From Phaeovulum molybdatiresistens (GTDB lineage Bacteria > Pseudomonadota > Alphaproteobacteria > Rhodobacterales > Rhodobacteraceae), in assembly GCF_023544865.1 (NCBI RefSeq), contig NZ_JAMJFX010000014.1:24572-88571 (forward strand): a stretch of 64,000 nt of DNA. The letters run 5' to 3'. Shown here piece by piece: positions 1 to 8,129 of this stretch. Position 1 is the first letter of the stretch. Each line of letters opens with the position of its first letter. The notes below the pieces were generated by a model. It was given only the letters and a program-made list of their open reading frames with translations. It was not told the DNA's origin and ran no database searches. The translations under genes were made by a program, and so were the position numbers.

Positions 1-322
1 CGGCCAGCGCCCCCGCGCGCTCGAGCGTCTGGATCGAGGCCACCGTGGTGCCCAGCGATTGCGCAAGCTTGGCCTGTGCATCCACCGTCTGCAGCCCGGA
101 GCGGATCATCGCCGCTCCGGCCGCCGCCGTCGCCCCGGCCAGAGCCGTCCCCGCAAGGCGCGCGCGGCGCACAAAAGCCGCCAGCCGTGCAGTGGCCAGA
201 TCCATCTCCCGCGACAGCCGCCCAAAGCCCCGCGCGCCGGCCGCGCCCACACCTTCCAGCTCGGCTTTGACCTGACGCCCGCCCACCGCAGACAGGCGTA
301 CGCTCACGCGTTTCTCGCTCAT
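1..322 (-). CDS. Phage tail tape measure protein, N-terminal part (runs off window)
   Basis: The minus-strand frame opens at an ATG (322-320) and stays open to the window edge. It encodes an Ala/Gly/Arg-rich start (MSEKRVSVRLSAVGG) followed by a segment reading AQAKLAQSLGTTVASIQTLE, which is typical of the start of tape measure (lambda gpH-like) proteins of Rhodobacterales prophages. Such proteins set tail length and are ejected ahead of the DNA. The gene follows the tail chaperone frame directly: its ATG overlaps the TGA of the -1 frameshift product (ATGA at 322-319), as expected for the G/GT-H order. Only about 107 residues are visible. Family assignment is by position and N-terminal sequence. 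Confidence 0.75.
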   Translation of the reverse strand, partial: MSEKRVSVRLSAVGGRQVKAELEGVGAAGARGFGRLSREMDLATARLAAFVRRARLAGTALAGATAAAGAAMIRSGLQTVDAQAKLAQSLGTTVASIQTLERAGALA

Positions 323-992
323 CCCTCAGCCTCCCGGCTCTCCTCCATCTGCGCATTCAGCTTGCGCGCCATCACCGCCTCCAGATCCGGCAGGAATTCG
401 ACCGCCGCCCGGCGATCGACCCCCAGCGCCTCCGCCATCGCCAGGGCCGCGCTCATGTCCCAGCCCAGCACAACGCCCGGCACCGCGCGGATCTGCCCGC
501 CCAGCCGCCCCGCCAGGTCCCAGACCTGCCAGCCCTCCCATGTGCGCGGCGCGTTCAGGACCTGCGGGCAGTCCGGGCAGAGCCCTTCGCAGGCCGCGCA
601 GTAGCGCTCACCCCCGCCGTAGACCCATTCGGCGAGGGCGCGCAGACGTTTTTTTCCAGCTCAAGCTCCAGACCCTTCGCCAGATACCCCGCCTGAAAGG
701 CCTCGAAGATCGGCCAGATGTCGAGCAGCGCGTCGATCCCCTCCGGTGTCACCGGGATCGGCTGGCCTGCCGCATCGCCCACCCCCTCCCAGGTGCGGAT
801 CGCCCGCCGCGCCAAAGCCTTGGCAAAGATCACCGCGAGCGCCTCATCGCCCGTTCCTGCGGGCAAGACGCCGAGCGCCGGATCGGCGCGCGCGGCAACC
901 ATCAGCGCGGTGCTCAGCGGCGCGACCTCAATGCGAACGCCAAGCCCAAGATCGAGCCAGAATGGCGCAGACGACAGCGTAAGGCGTAACAT
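319..992 (-). CDS. Tail assembly chaperone, -1 frameshift fusion (lambda gpGT-like)
   Basis: Slipping back one base on A AAA AAC (plus-strand 654-648) joins codons 1-115 of the G-like frame to an open frame of 109 further residues that ends in a TGA overlapping the tape measure ATG. The product would be about 224 residues. The -1 frame has a TGA at 663-661, 6 bases upstream of the slippery site, and its first ATG lies only midway, so the frame has no plausible independent start. The T-like part contains four closely spaced cysteines (CAACEGLCPDC), perhaps a metal site. Frameshifted G/GT pairs are a conserved feature of long-tailed phages; here the event is inferred from sequence. Confidence 0.7.
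555..992 (-). CDS. Tail assembly chaperone, 0-frame product (lambda gpG-like)
   Basis: This gene encodes 145 residues and starts at an ATG preceded by a strong GGAGG (CTTTGGAGGAACC ATG). Lambda gpG and its frameshifted form gpGT coat the tape measure protein during tail assembly and are absent from the finished virion. The position just upstream of the tape measure gene and downstream of the tail tube gene is the G position of the lambda order. Near codon 113 the frame reads GAA AAA AAC, which contains the slippery heptamer A AAA AAC in register. After this point the 0-frame sequence becomes low-complexity (Ser/Ala/Arg-rich) and stops 32 residues later, as expected when the conserved part continues in the -1 frame. 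Sequence similarity to gpG itself is not obvious; the call rests on position and frameshift architecture. Confidence 0.7.
   Translation of the reverse strand: MLRLTLSSAPFWLDLGLGVRIEVAPLSTALMVAARADPALGVLPAGTGDEALAVIFAKALARRAIRTWEGVGDAAGQPIPVTPEGIDALLDIWPIFEAFQAGYLAKGLELELEKNVCAPSPNGSTAGVSATARPAKGSARTARRS
611..655 (-). promoter_or_regulatory. Programmed -1 ribosomal frameshift signal
   Basis: On the minus strand the heptamer A AAA AAC (654-648) sits in the 0 frame within a run of seven A (655-649). Nine bases downstream a 9-bp stem forms between CCCTCGCCG (638-630) and CGGCGGGGG (619-611), with one G-U pair and a 10-base loop. This matches the usual slippery-site, spacer and stimulatory-hairpin layout of -1 programmed frameshifting. 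Confidence 0.75.
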
Positions 993-1055
993 GGTTCCTC
1001 CAAAGAAAAAGGCGCGCCGAAGCGCGCCTGTGACCCCCGATGGGGCAAAACAGGG

Positions 1056-1787
1056 TCAGTGCTTGAGATAGAGCCTGAACACCTTGAGCGTATCGACCTC
1101 GATCTGGTTCTCAATCTGCTGGGTGAACCACGCAGGACCTTCATCGCACGCGAGCTGCAGATGCGCCTCAAAGAGCGCACGCGGGTAGAAGTCCGCGTCC
1201 AGAAGTCCGCGGTCATAAGCGTTGCGGACCGACAGGGCGAGGTCTTCACGCCCGAGGGCTGCGATTGCCTGGGCCCAGCCGAGCCAGAGCGCGGGGCCGG
1301 CGCTGCGCGCCTCCACCGCCGCGAAATAGCGCAGGAAGCTCGCCACATCATCGCAGGCCAGACGATCCTTCAGGGCCAGCATCGTCAGGGTGCGGAACAT
1401 ATTGGCCCGCAGCGGTTCTGCACAGCCGGGATCGCGGATGAACCCGAAGATCGGCTCCACCTCGCCATCAAAGACCGCCGCGACAAGGCGGGGGCCGCAT
1501 TCAACCAGCTGCTCACCCCAGACCCGGTCGAGATGGCGCAGATCACTGCGCAAGATCTGCATCAGGGGGCGGCAGGCTTCCTTGGCGCGCCATTCGGCCA
1601 TCAGCATCGCGACCAGGCGGAGCGCTGGATAATCGCGCAGGTTCTGGCCCGGCGCTTCGGCGGCATCGACCAGGTAACGGGCGAATACGGATCGAAGGAC
1701 AACGGGATTTTGCCGCGCCGCGAGGATGGCCTCTTCCGCGCGATCGTCATGATGCGCGAGAGCGTCGAGAAGGTCGTGTGAGTGCAT
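1056..1787 (-). CDS. DUF1186-family protein (cargo gene in tail module)
   Basis: A 243-residue, probably all-helical soluble protein. The segment around residues 100-220 (AAVFDGEVEPIFGFIRD, then helical repeats ending LLDADFYPRALFEAHL) matches my recollection of the DUF1186 family, whose function is unknown. It lies between the tail tube gene and the G/GT chaperones, where lambda-type phages normally have no extra gene. The bases just upstream (about 1795-1825) are AT-rich (ttttagttttcattgtgac) and could hold a private promoter, while the ribosome site is weak (GGCGTCCC ATG). I infer a moron: a cargo gene not needed for tail building. No signal peptide or membrane segment is visible. Confidence 0.65.
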   Translation of the reverse strand: MHSHDLLDALAHHDDRAEEAILAARQNPVVLRSVFARYLVDAAEAPGQNLRDYPALRLVAMLMAEWRAKEACRPLMQILRSDLRHLDRVWGEQLVECGPRLVAAVFDGEVEPIFGFIRDPGCAEPLRANMFRTLTMLALKDRLACDDVASFLRYFAAVEARSAGPALWLGWAQAIAALGREDLALSVRNAYDRGLLDADFYPRALFEAHLQLACDEGPAWFTQQIENQIEVDTLKVFRLYLKH

Positions 1788-1868
1788 GGGACGCCGCTGT
1801 TTTAGTTTTCATTGTGACATTTACGCGCGCGGCCCTGTTGTGGATGCAAAGACCCGCGATCTGCGACG

Positions 1869-2810
1869 TCAATAGGCGGATCGGCCATTGACCAGCTGGA
1901 CGGTGCACATCCGCCCCAGCGTGGCGTCACGCGCGGCCTGCCAGTCGAAGCTGGCCTGCACGCCCTGGGGTCCTGCAATCTCGATGCGGGGCCGTGACAG
2001 ATAGACCGCATGCGCCACCAGCGTCAGGATCTCGCCCGAGGGCAGCGTATAGGCGAAGCTCATCTCGCAGGGGTCGCCATTGATGGCCTGGGTGACCAGG
2101 GCTTGATCGGCAAAGCGCACCTCGATCCGGCCCGTCAGCGCGGCGATGGACGGGTCTGCGCCCTCGATGCGGCCATCCGAGCGGATCGTCTCCACCCGAT
2201 CGAGCGTGTTGGCATAGCTGATCTCGGCCGAGACGAGATTGCCCAGCGGCTGGCCGTTGCGCGTGATCGCGCCGTTGAAATGGCCAAAGCGTTGCAGCTC
2301 GATCTCTGCCAGCGCCCCTGCGACGGTGGTGCTGGCGATCGCCTCGCCCTGGGCCACCAGGCCCACGGTCGCGGTCAAAAGGCCCGAGCGCTGCATCTGC
2401 CAGGTGAGCGTGTCGAGCATGCAGCCCGAATAGAGCGCAAAGCGCGGCACCTCCGGCATGCCGGTCTCGATCGAGAACGAGGGCAAGCTCCAGGCGCCGG
2501 AGCGGAACTCATGCGTGAACGGGGCTTCCACCCCGGTGGTGACCGGCGTGCCGAAGGCTGCCTTCAGCCAGAAGCCGAAGGCCTCCGCATCGATCGGCAC
2601 CACGATCGTCCCGTCCGCCGTCAGCGCATCCTTGATCGGCGCCAGCGGATCGCGGCCATAGCCCAGAAGCTCCGAGGCCAAGAGCGGCTGCTCGGCCCCA
2701 AGCGTCGCACTGGCAAACGGGATCCGCGTGAACCCGCTCGCCGGCGGCGTGCCATAGGTCGTCTCAAACGCAAGCGCCATCTGCGCCCGCGCCCCTTGGG
2801 CTCGTGCCAT
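1869..2810 (-). CDS. Phage major tail tube protein (gpV-like)
   Basis: A 313-residue protein beginning MARAQGARAQMALAFETTYG, a start shared by tail tube proteins of Rhodobacterales siphovirus-like prophages. These proteins polymerise as hexameric rings around the tape measure to form the tail tube. The chosen ATG has AAAGGAG eight bases upstream; an in-frame ATG six codons earlier (2828) overlaps that ribosome site and is less likely. It lies between the tail terminator-like gene and the chaperone region, the gpV position. The C-terminal part (PQGVQASFDWQAARD) is typical of the tube beta-sandwich fold. The family call is good; exact Pfam membership was not checked. Confidence 0.8.
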   Translation of the reverse strand: MARAQGARAQMALAFETTYGTPPASGFTRIPFASATLGAEQPLLASELLGYGRDPLAPIKDALTADGTIVVPIDAEAFGFWLKAAFGTPVTTGVEAPFTHEFRSGAWSLPSFSIETGMPEVPRFALYSGCMLDTLTWQMQRSGLLTATVGLVAQGEAIASTTVAGALAEIELQRFGHFNGAITRNGQPLGNLVSAEISYANTLDRVETIRSDGRIEGADPSIAALTGRIEVRFADQALVTQAINGDPCEMSFAYTLPSGEILTLVAHAVYLSRPRIEIAGPQGVQASFDWQAARDATLGRMCTVQLVNGRSAY

Positions 2811-2841
2811 GGTCTCGTCTCCTTTCAAAGCTCAGGTGGGA

Positions 2842-3267
2842 TCAGCCGGCGAGCGGGTCGGCCGTCGAATAGTGCAGCATGACCGGGATCACGGCGGCCT
2901 TCAGGCTGGCAGCCCCCTCGATAGGAAGGTCTACCGGCTGCGGCGCTTCCGCCTCGATCCAGTCGCAAAGCCCGCCCAGCGTCCGGTCGGCGGCAATCAC
3001 CGCCCCGAGGCTCGCAACCAGCCAGTCGAACGCCGCATCGCGCCCCTCGGCCGCCTGCACGATCGCCTCGATCTCGGCCCGGTGCCGGTAATGATAGCGC
3101 AGCGGCGACAGCGTCACCTCGGGCTCGCCTGGCGCGCCGTCACGCAGGATCAGCAAGCCCTCCCGCCCGATCCGCTCCGGCAGCACCGCGTTGCGCAGCA
3201 CCACGGCGTCCAGGACCTGAAGCTGGGCGTGCAGCGCGACGAGGATGGTTTCGCGAGGGGTGGGCAT
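2842..3267 (-). CDS. Phage tail terminator / minor tail protein (gpU-like)
   Basis: A 141-residue protein beginning MPTPRETILVALHAQLQ. It resembles the short phage proteins of Rhodobacterales that are often mislabelled 'acyl-CoA transferase'. By order (after the Z-like DUF6441 gene, before the tail tube gene) it fills the gpU slot; such proteins cap the tail tube and join it to the head. The start at 3267 has TGAGG seven bases upstream; an earlier in-frame ATG at 3279 overlaps this site and is a weaker choice. No catalytic motif is visible. Confidence 0.65.
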   Translation of the reverse strand: MPTPRETILVALHAQLQVLDAVVLRNAVLPERIGREGLLILRDGAPGEPEVTLSPLRYHYRHRAEIEAIVQAAEGRDAAFDWLVASLGAVIAADRTLGGLCDWIEAEAPQPVDLPIEGAASLKAAVIPVMLHYSTADPLAG

Positions 3268-3346
3268 CTCAGACCTCATGACGGCGTCACCGAATTCAAT
3301 CTATGGCTGTATTGAAGACGACCCAGGCCGCGCGCAGCAAGGGCAC

Positions 3347-3988
3347 CTATTCCGAAGAGCCGCTCCTGCCCCAATTTGCCACGATCAGGCCGGGAACCGC
3401 GTCAGTCGCCCGCTCCGCATCCCGCGCCAGATCCAGCCGCTTCAGCAGCTTGACCTGCGGCACGAGCAGAAAGATCGGCACAGTTGCCAAACCGCGGCCG
3501 GTTTTGGAGCGCGAGGCCACCGCCCGCCCCTTGGTGTTCAGCCGCCCCTCGGCCACCAGAAGGCTCGGGCCTGTCCGGCGATAGATGAACCGTAGCCGCA
3601 GCCCGGTGCGGCGCTCCCAGTCGCCCGGGGTAATCCGGCCACCGCGCAGAGATTTGCCTGCAGCTGCCGTGGGGATCGCCAGCCAAAAGCCGTTTTTCGA
3701 TCGGATCAGCGGCCCGGTGTCATGCGCGCCGACAATGACCGGGGCCTTCGACCAGACAAGGGCAGCCGCGTTGAGGCTGGGCCTGCCCTTCGGAAACTGC
3801 TCCGACCGGATCGTGCGCGCGAGCCGCGCGCCGAGTCCCGCACCCGTGATCTGCCCGCGCCAGGCCGCCTTGAGGCCGCTCCCCGCTTCGCGGATTGCCG
3901 CTGACACCGCGCGTTCGCCCGCCGCAATCTCCGCCTGCATCAGCGCGGCAATGTCAGGATCAATGTCGAGCTTCAGCTTCATCAGCAC
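3347..3988 (-). CDS. DUF6441-family phage neck/minor tail protein (gpZ-like position)
   Basis: A 213-residue basic protein with the N-terminal helix ALMQAEIAAGERAVSAAIRE and a C-terminal PIFLLVPQVKLLKRLDL segment, as in DUF6441 proteins found next to head-tail genes in Rhodobacterales prophages. By order it occupies the gpZ slot, a tail-completion role. The likely start is a GTG at 3988 with AGGA six bases upstream; an ATG two codons later (3982) is an alternative. The hybrid histidine kinase gene begins 220 bases upstream on the other strand, so the late operon is interrupted here. Confidence 0.65.
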   Translation of the reverse strand: MLMKLKLDIDPDIAALMQAEIAAGERAVSAAIREAGSGLKAAWRGQITGAGLGARLARTIRSEQFPKGRPSLNAAALVWSKAPVIVGAHDTGPLIRSKNGFWLAIPTAAAGKSLRGGRITPGDWERRTGLRLRFIYRRTGPSLLVAEGRLNTKGRAVASRSKTGRGLATVPIFLLVPQVKLLKRLDLARDAERATDAVPGLIVANWGRSGSSE

Positions 3989-4208
3989 ATCTTGTCCTGC
4001 TGTGGGTGGAGGGGCCTATTTGTGCCGGGCGCGTGCCCTCAGGGGCACCGTCGGGCTTGCATTTGGTGGCCCATAGCGGCATCGCGGCGCCACGAACCTA
4101 TCCGAAAGAGTCGAGCCGCCATCAGCACTTCTATTCCAGAAATGCGCACATCACCCGTAGGTTGATACCGTCGACTCTTTTTTTGTTTCCGGAAGGACGA
4201 GAAGCCGG

Positions 4209-6326
4209 ATGTTGCGTGTGTTTTTTACAGTTGGACTGACAACGCTGTTTACCGCCCTGGGGTTGACCTATCTGGCCATGCGCTGGATCGAGCGCGAACA
4301 GACCGTAGAGCTGGCGGCGCTCTCCGAACGCTCCGCCGTCGCGCTCGATCTGCAGTTCAACATCTGGAAAACCGCGCTGAGGGGCCTGGCGAACAGCCAT
4401 TCGATGGTGCGGGATTTCGATCCCGAGACTTTGCGCTGGGAAGCCGACCGTATCGCCCAGGAGGTTGGGGGATGGGCCGTCCTCATGCCGGCTGATGATC
4501 TCTCGCTGCATCTGTTCAACACGAATAGTGACGCGACAACCCCCGTCCGCACCTCCGGCCCGGCCCCCGAACTGGTTCAGGCCGTCGATCGCAGCCGCAC
4601 AAGAGGACAACCGGAAATCTCGGATGTCTTCGTCGGGCGTGTCGCGCAAAAAGAGATCTTCGCAGTGGTCCAGGTCACAAAGGCCTCCACCGGAGGCGAG
4701 TATGCGGTGATCCTCGCCTTCGATGTGGGCCTCATCTCTCGCGGGCCCGAAGCGACCAAACTGCAGAAGGGAGATTTCATCAGCGTCGTTGACGGCTCAG
4801 AGCGGATCGTCGGCCGCTCGAGCCGGATTGCGGATTTCTTCCTGCGCCCCTTGCCGCAATGGTATCTCGAGATCGTGACAGCGGCGCCGCGGACAGCAAC
4901 GGTGCTGGCCAAAGGACCCGGGGCTTCGGGCACCGAAGCCTCCAGTTATATCTTTGCCCGTAACGCATTGCAGGCGGCCCCGACCTGGGCGGTGGCTGTT
5001 GCCAAACCTGAATCTCGCCTGATCTTTTCTTCCTATGTGATGATTGTTCCGATCCTGGGCGCGTTTCTGGTATTCAGCATCGTCCTGACACTCGAGGCCG
5101 CGCGTCTCGCGGCTCGACGCCGCGACGAAAACTTGCGCGCCGCGCAGGCCAAATCCGAGCAGGAACGGCTGCTGCGCGCCGATCTTGAACATGCGCTCGA
5201 AAAAGTTCAGGCAGCGGAGGCCGCGCGGCGCGACATGCTGGGCGTGTTGGGCCACGAAATGCGCACCCCCGTTCTGTCGGCCTTGGCGGCAATCCAGATG
5301 TTTCCCGAACATCTCAAAGCGCAGGATCCGCGCGGCCACCTCCCGCTGGCCGAAACAGGTCTCAAGGCGCTGCAAAGCCTGATCGATGACATTCTCGATC
5401 TGGCGCGCCTCAAAGCCGGCGAAATCCGATTGGACAACGCGCCCTTTGGGCTGCCCGATCTGCTCGGGGAGGTCGCGGATATCATGGCCCCCATGGCAGA
5501 GCGTCATCGACTGGCCTTTGAGCTTGACTGGTCGAAAGACTGCATCCCCATCATAGGCGACCGTGCCCGGATCCGTCAGATCCTGATCAACCTGCTGTCG
5601 AACGCCTTTCGCTACACGCGCAAGGGGCATGTCACGCTGAGCGGGTCATGGCAGGTTGAGGCGAATGGAACCTGTCGCGTCCGGCTCTGTGTTACGGATA
5701 CGGGACCGGGCATTCCCGAGGACAAGATCGCCGAGATATTCAAACCGTTCGTGCGCATCGAGCAAGGCCGTGGCAATCGCATCAACGGCCTTGGCCTTGG
5801 TCTGCCCATCACCGAACGGCTGGCAACGGCGATGGGGGGCGAGATCGAAGTGCACAGCCGGTTGGGCCAGGGCTCGTCCTTCTGCCTCACGCTTGAATTG
5901 CCGATTGCCGCAATCGAGGTGAATGATGCAACGGGAACGGACACCAAGGAACACGCCAGTCCCTTTGCCGGGATGAGCGTTCTGGTGGTGGAGGATCATC
6001 CACTGCAGGCCGAATTGGTTTCGGCGGTTCTCGTGGCGCTGGATGCGAAACCGGAGATTGCCGCGATGGGGCAGGAAGCGCTTGCGGCGGCCAGCCGCCA
6101 GCGGTTTGACGTGATCCTCATTGATCTGGGCCTTCCCGACATGACCGGCGTCGAGCTGATCCGCCGCCTCAAGGACGCCGGATCCGGTGCGGTTCACATT
6201 GCGCTTAGTGCCAATCCGGCCTCTCTCAATGTCGAGGAGCGCGCGCTGTTTGACACGGTGGCGACGAAGACCGCCAGCAAAAGCGAGTTGGAGCAGTTGC
6301 TGCGCACCGCCCTGCAGGCCCACTGA
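4209..6326 (+). CDS. Hybrid sensor histidine kinase (cargo gene inside prophage head-tail module)
   Basis: A 705-residue membrane sensor. Segments in order: a transmembrane helix at about 4-24, an extracytoplasmic sensor region of about 245 residues, a second helix at about 275-295, a coiled coil (300-345), the HisKA H-box with His349 (LGHEMRTPVL), the ATPase N-box (NLLSNAFRYT, 461-470), the G1 box (DTGPGIP, 497-503), F box (FKPFVR), G2 box (GLGLGLPI, 527-534), and a C-terminal receiver domain with phosphoacceptor Asp639 (LIDLGLPDMTG) and Lys687. All catalytic residues are present, so it should be active. GGAAGGA lies about 11 bases before the ATG. It is transcribed against the late operon between the FII-like and DUF6441 genes, so it needs its own promoter, probably in the T-rich stretch at 4150-4200. 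The sensed signal and output partner are unknown; no partner response regulator lies nearby. Confidence 0.9.
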   Translation: MLRVFFTVGLTTLFTALGLTYLAMRWIEREQTVELAALSERSAVALDLQFNIWKTALRGLANSHSMVRDFDPETLRWEADRIAQEVGGWAVLMPADDLSLHLFNTNSDATTPVRTSGPAPELVQAVDRSRTRGQPEISDVFVGRVAQKEIFAVVQVTKASTGGEYAVILAFDVGLISRGPEATKLQKGDFISVVDGSERIVGRSSRIADFFLRPLPQWYLEIVTAAPRTATVLAKGPGASGTEASSYIFARNALQAAPTWAVAVAKPESRLIFSSYVMIVPILGAFLVFSIVLTLEAARLAARRRDENLRAAQAKSEQERLLRADLEHALEKVQAAEAARRDMLGVLGHEMRTPVLSALAAIQMFPEHLKAQDPRGHLPLAETGLKALQSLIDDILDLARLKAGEIRLDNAPFGLPDLLGEVADIMAPMAERHRLAFELDWSKDCIPIIGDRARIRQILINLLSNAFRYTRKGHVTLSGSWQVEANGTCRVRLCVTDTGPGIPEDKIAEIFKPFVRIEQGRGNRINGLGLGLPITERLATAMGGEIEVHSRLGQGSSFCLTLELPIAAIEVNDATGTDTKEHASPFAGMSVLVVEDHPLQAELVSAVLVALDAKPEIAAMGQEALAAASRQRFDVILIDLGLPDMTGVELIRRLKDAGSGAVHIALSANPASLNVEERALFDTVATKTASKSELEQLLRTALQAH

Positions 6327-6391
6327 ACCGTCAGGCGTGTCGAGCGCGGCGCACTGGCGCGATCCATTGCAAGGCTTTCGCTGCGGCCGCG

Positions 6392-6712
6392 TCAGGCCCC
6401 GGAAACCGGCACCAGCTCCAACGTCCAGACGAGCCGCTCCCGATCCCGGCGCGGCTCGCCCTGGATGAGGAAGGTCTCCTCCCCGATCACGATCTCCTCC
6501 CCGGGCCGCGGCGCGGGGAGCACGCTGACCGGCACGTCGATGCGGGTGATTTCCGAGATCAGACGCGCCGCCCCGAACTCGGTGAGCTCGTCAGGACGGC
6601 GCAGGATGCCGCGGGCAGGGACGAACTGGCCGGCGACGTCGCGATGCCAGAATTCGACCGACAGGTTCGGATCGGCGAAAAGCTGGGCGAGTGCTGCCGC
6701 GAAGGCCGTCAT
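6392..6712 (-). CDS. Phage head-tail joining protein (lambda gpFII-like)
   Basis: A 106-residue protein, close to the lambda gpFII length (117). It begins MTAFAAALAQLFADPNLSVE and its C-terminal half (GEEIVIGEETFLIQGEPRRD) is typical of head-tail adaptor proteins with a short beta-barrel. Its ATG overlaps the capsid TGA (TGATG at 6714-6710), so it is translationally coupled to the capsid gene. A longer reading from 6793 would overlap the capsid gene by about 80 bases and is rejected. It would fill the connector after capsid packaging so that the tail can attach. Confidence 0.7.
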   Translation of the reverse strand: MTAFAAALAQLFADPNLSVEFWHRDVAGQFVPARGILRRPDELTEFGAARLISEITRIDVPVSVLPAPRPGEEIVIGEETFLIQGEPRRDRERLVWTLELVPVSGA

Positions 6713-7725
6713 CAGGTCCGCCGTGCCGAACGCAGCACCTGGGGCCGGGTACAGATCGGCAGCGGGTTGCTTTCGATCTCGAGGCGCACCCATTCGTCAC
6801 GGTCGCGATCGGGGATCATCCGCGCATAGAGCGGCAGGCCGAGGGTGTTGACCGTCTCGAAGGTGTCGGCCGGGGCGTAGTAGATTTCGAAGAGCCCATC
6901 GACGCCTTCGGGATAGAAGATCGCCTTGTCGGTCGGCACGCCGAAGCCCAGGCCACCCCGGTAGCGGCGGAAGGTGATGCCGCCAAAACTGACCTCCTCG
7001 CCCACCCTGCCCCGCAGATCGGCCGCGGCGGCGGTGTTGAGATAGGTCTCGCGCACCTCCTTGTGCGCCACCAGATCGGAAAAGAAGGCCGAGCCGCATT
7101 CGGCGCGCAGCTGCACCGCACCGGCGGCCAGCCCGCCCAAACTGTCCTCGACGCTTTCGATCAGCGCCTGGCAGCGCTTGCGCAGCGCGCCGGAGGCCGG
7201 GCTCGCGTTGTCGAGGTCGAAATCCACCTCCGTCGCAGGGGTGATGCCGAATTCGGTGTAGTAATTGATGACCGTCGCTCCGTCGCGCGGGTCCTTCACC
7301 ACGCCCTGAATGCCGTTGAAGAGGTGGAACTCGAAGGTGGCCTCGGCGTCGTTCCTGAGCCGCGCCATCTTGCGCGCCACCTCGGCCTGCACCTGCTGGG
7401 TGGCGGTTTCCGAACCGAAGTCGCGGATCCCCTGGATCTCCGAGGCCCAGAGCACGTCCTGCTTCTTGAACTGACGACAGACAAAGGCCCGCAGGTCGCG
7501 CCGTTCGGGGACCTGCTGTTCATAGGCCGAGCCGCGTTCGGAAAAGGGGATCAGCGAGAGCGTGCCGTCTCGGCTTTCGATCATGACGGTGCGTTGGCGC
7601 ACGCCGCGATTGGCGAAGAGCCCCGCGCCCGAGAGGATCGCGGGCTTGAAGGGGATGTTTTCCAGAGCCCGGGTGAGCTCGATGATGCTGAAGGCGTCGC
7701 CCTCGAAGATGTCCATGGTGGCCAT
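6712..7725 (-). CDS. Phage major capsid protein (lambda gpE family)
   Basis: A 337-residue protein, very close to lambda gpE (341). The N-terminal part (MDIFEGDAFSIIELTRALENIP) and the central HLFNGIQG segment are characteristic of the phage major capsid protein E family. It builds the icosahedral shell with the decoration protein encoded just upstream. Two ATGs are possible (7725 and, three codons later, 7716); neither has a strong ribosome site. Neighbours on both sides fit the lambda head order (C, D, E, FII). Confidence 0.9.
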   Translation of the reverse strand: MATMDIFEGDAFSIIELTRALENIPFKPAILSGAGLFANRGVRQRTVMIESRDGTLSLIPFSERGSAYEQQVPERRDLRAFVCRQFKKQDVLWASEIQGIRDFGSETATQQVQAEVARKMARLRNDAEATFEFHLFNGIQGVVKDPRDGATVINYYTEFGITPATEVDFDLDNASPASGALRKRCQALIESVEDSLGGLAAGAVQLRAECGSAFFSDLVAHKEVRETYLNTAAAADLRGRVGEEVSFGGITFRRYRGGLGFGVPTDKAIFYPEGVDGLFEIYYAPADTFETVNTLGLPLYARMIPDRDRDEWVRLEIESNPLPICTRPQVLRSARRT

Positions 7726-7751
7726 GTGTGGGTATCCTTTTGTCAGAGGGC

Positions 7752-8123
7752 TCAGCGCAGGATGATGCCGAGCGCGGCCAAGGCCGTGGTGGCCGCGGTG
7801 ATCTGGACCTCGGTCGCGCCCTCGGGCCAGACGATCTCGTGGCGATTGACGATGGCGGGGCCGCGCAGGAGCACGACGCCAGGCGCATCGGCGGCTGACG
7901 CGTCAATCCCCGCCCAGAGAATGCCAGCGGCAGTCTGACTGCCGTTCGTGGCCGCCGGCGCGAGGGCCGTGAACTTGCCGCCCGTGGTGATCTTGCCCAA
8001 GACCGCGCCGGGTTCGAGCTTTCCGGCGCCAGAGGCGATGGTGACGGTTTCGCGGGTGTAATCGCGGAGCACTTCCCAGACGAGGAAGCCGCCCGCGTGT
8101 TTGCCTTCAGTGAGCGTCGTCAT
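7752..8123 (-). CDS. Head decoration protein (lambda gpD family)
   Basis: A 123-residue protein with the pattern of gpD/HDPD proteins: an N-terminal TEGKHAGGFLVWEV strand, a Gly/Ala-rich middle (ATNGSQTAAGILWAGID) and a C-terminal strand pair. Lambda gpD trimers bind expanded capsids and stabilise them. AAAGG lies ten bases upstream of the ATG and overlaps the last codons of the protease gene, whose stop is only six bases before this start. Confidence 0.85.
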   Translation of the reverse strand: MTTLTEGKHAGGFLVWEVLRDYTRETVTIASGAGKLEPGAVLGKITTGGKFTALAPAATNGSQTAAGILWAGIDASAADAPGVVLLRGPAIVNRHEIVWPEGATEVQITAATTALAALGIILR

Positions 8124-8129
8124 GATGCG

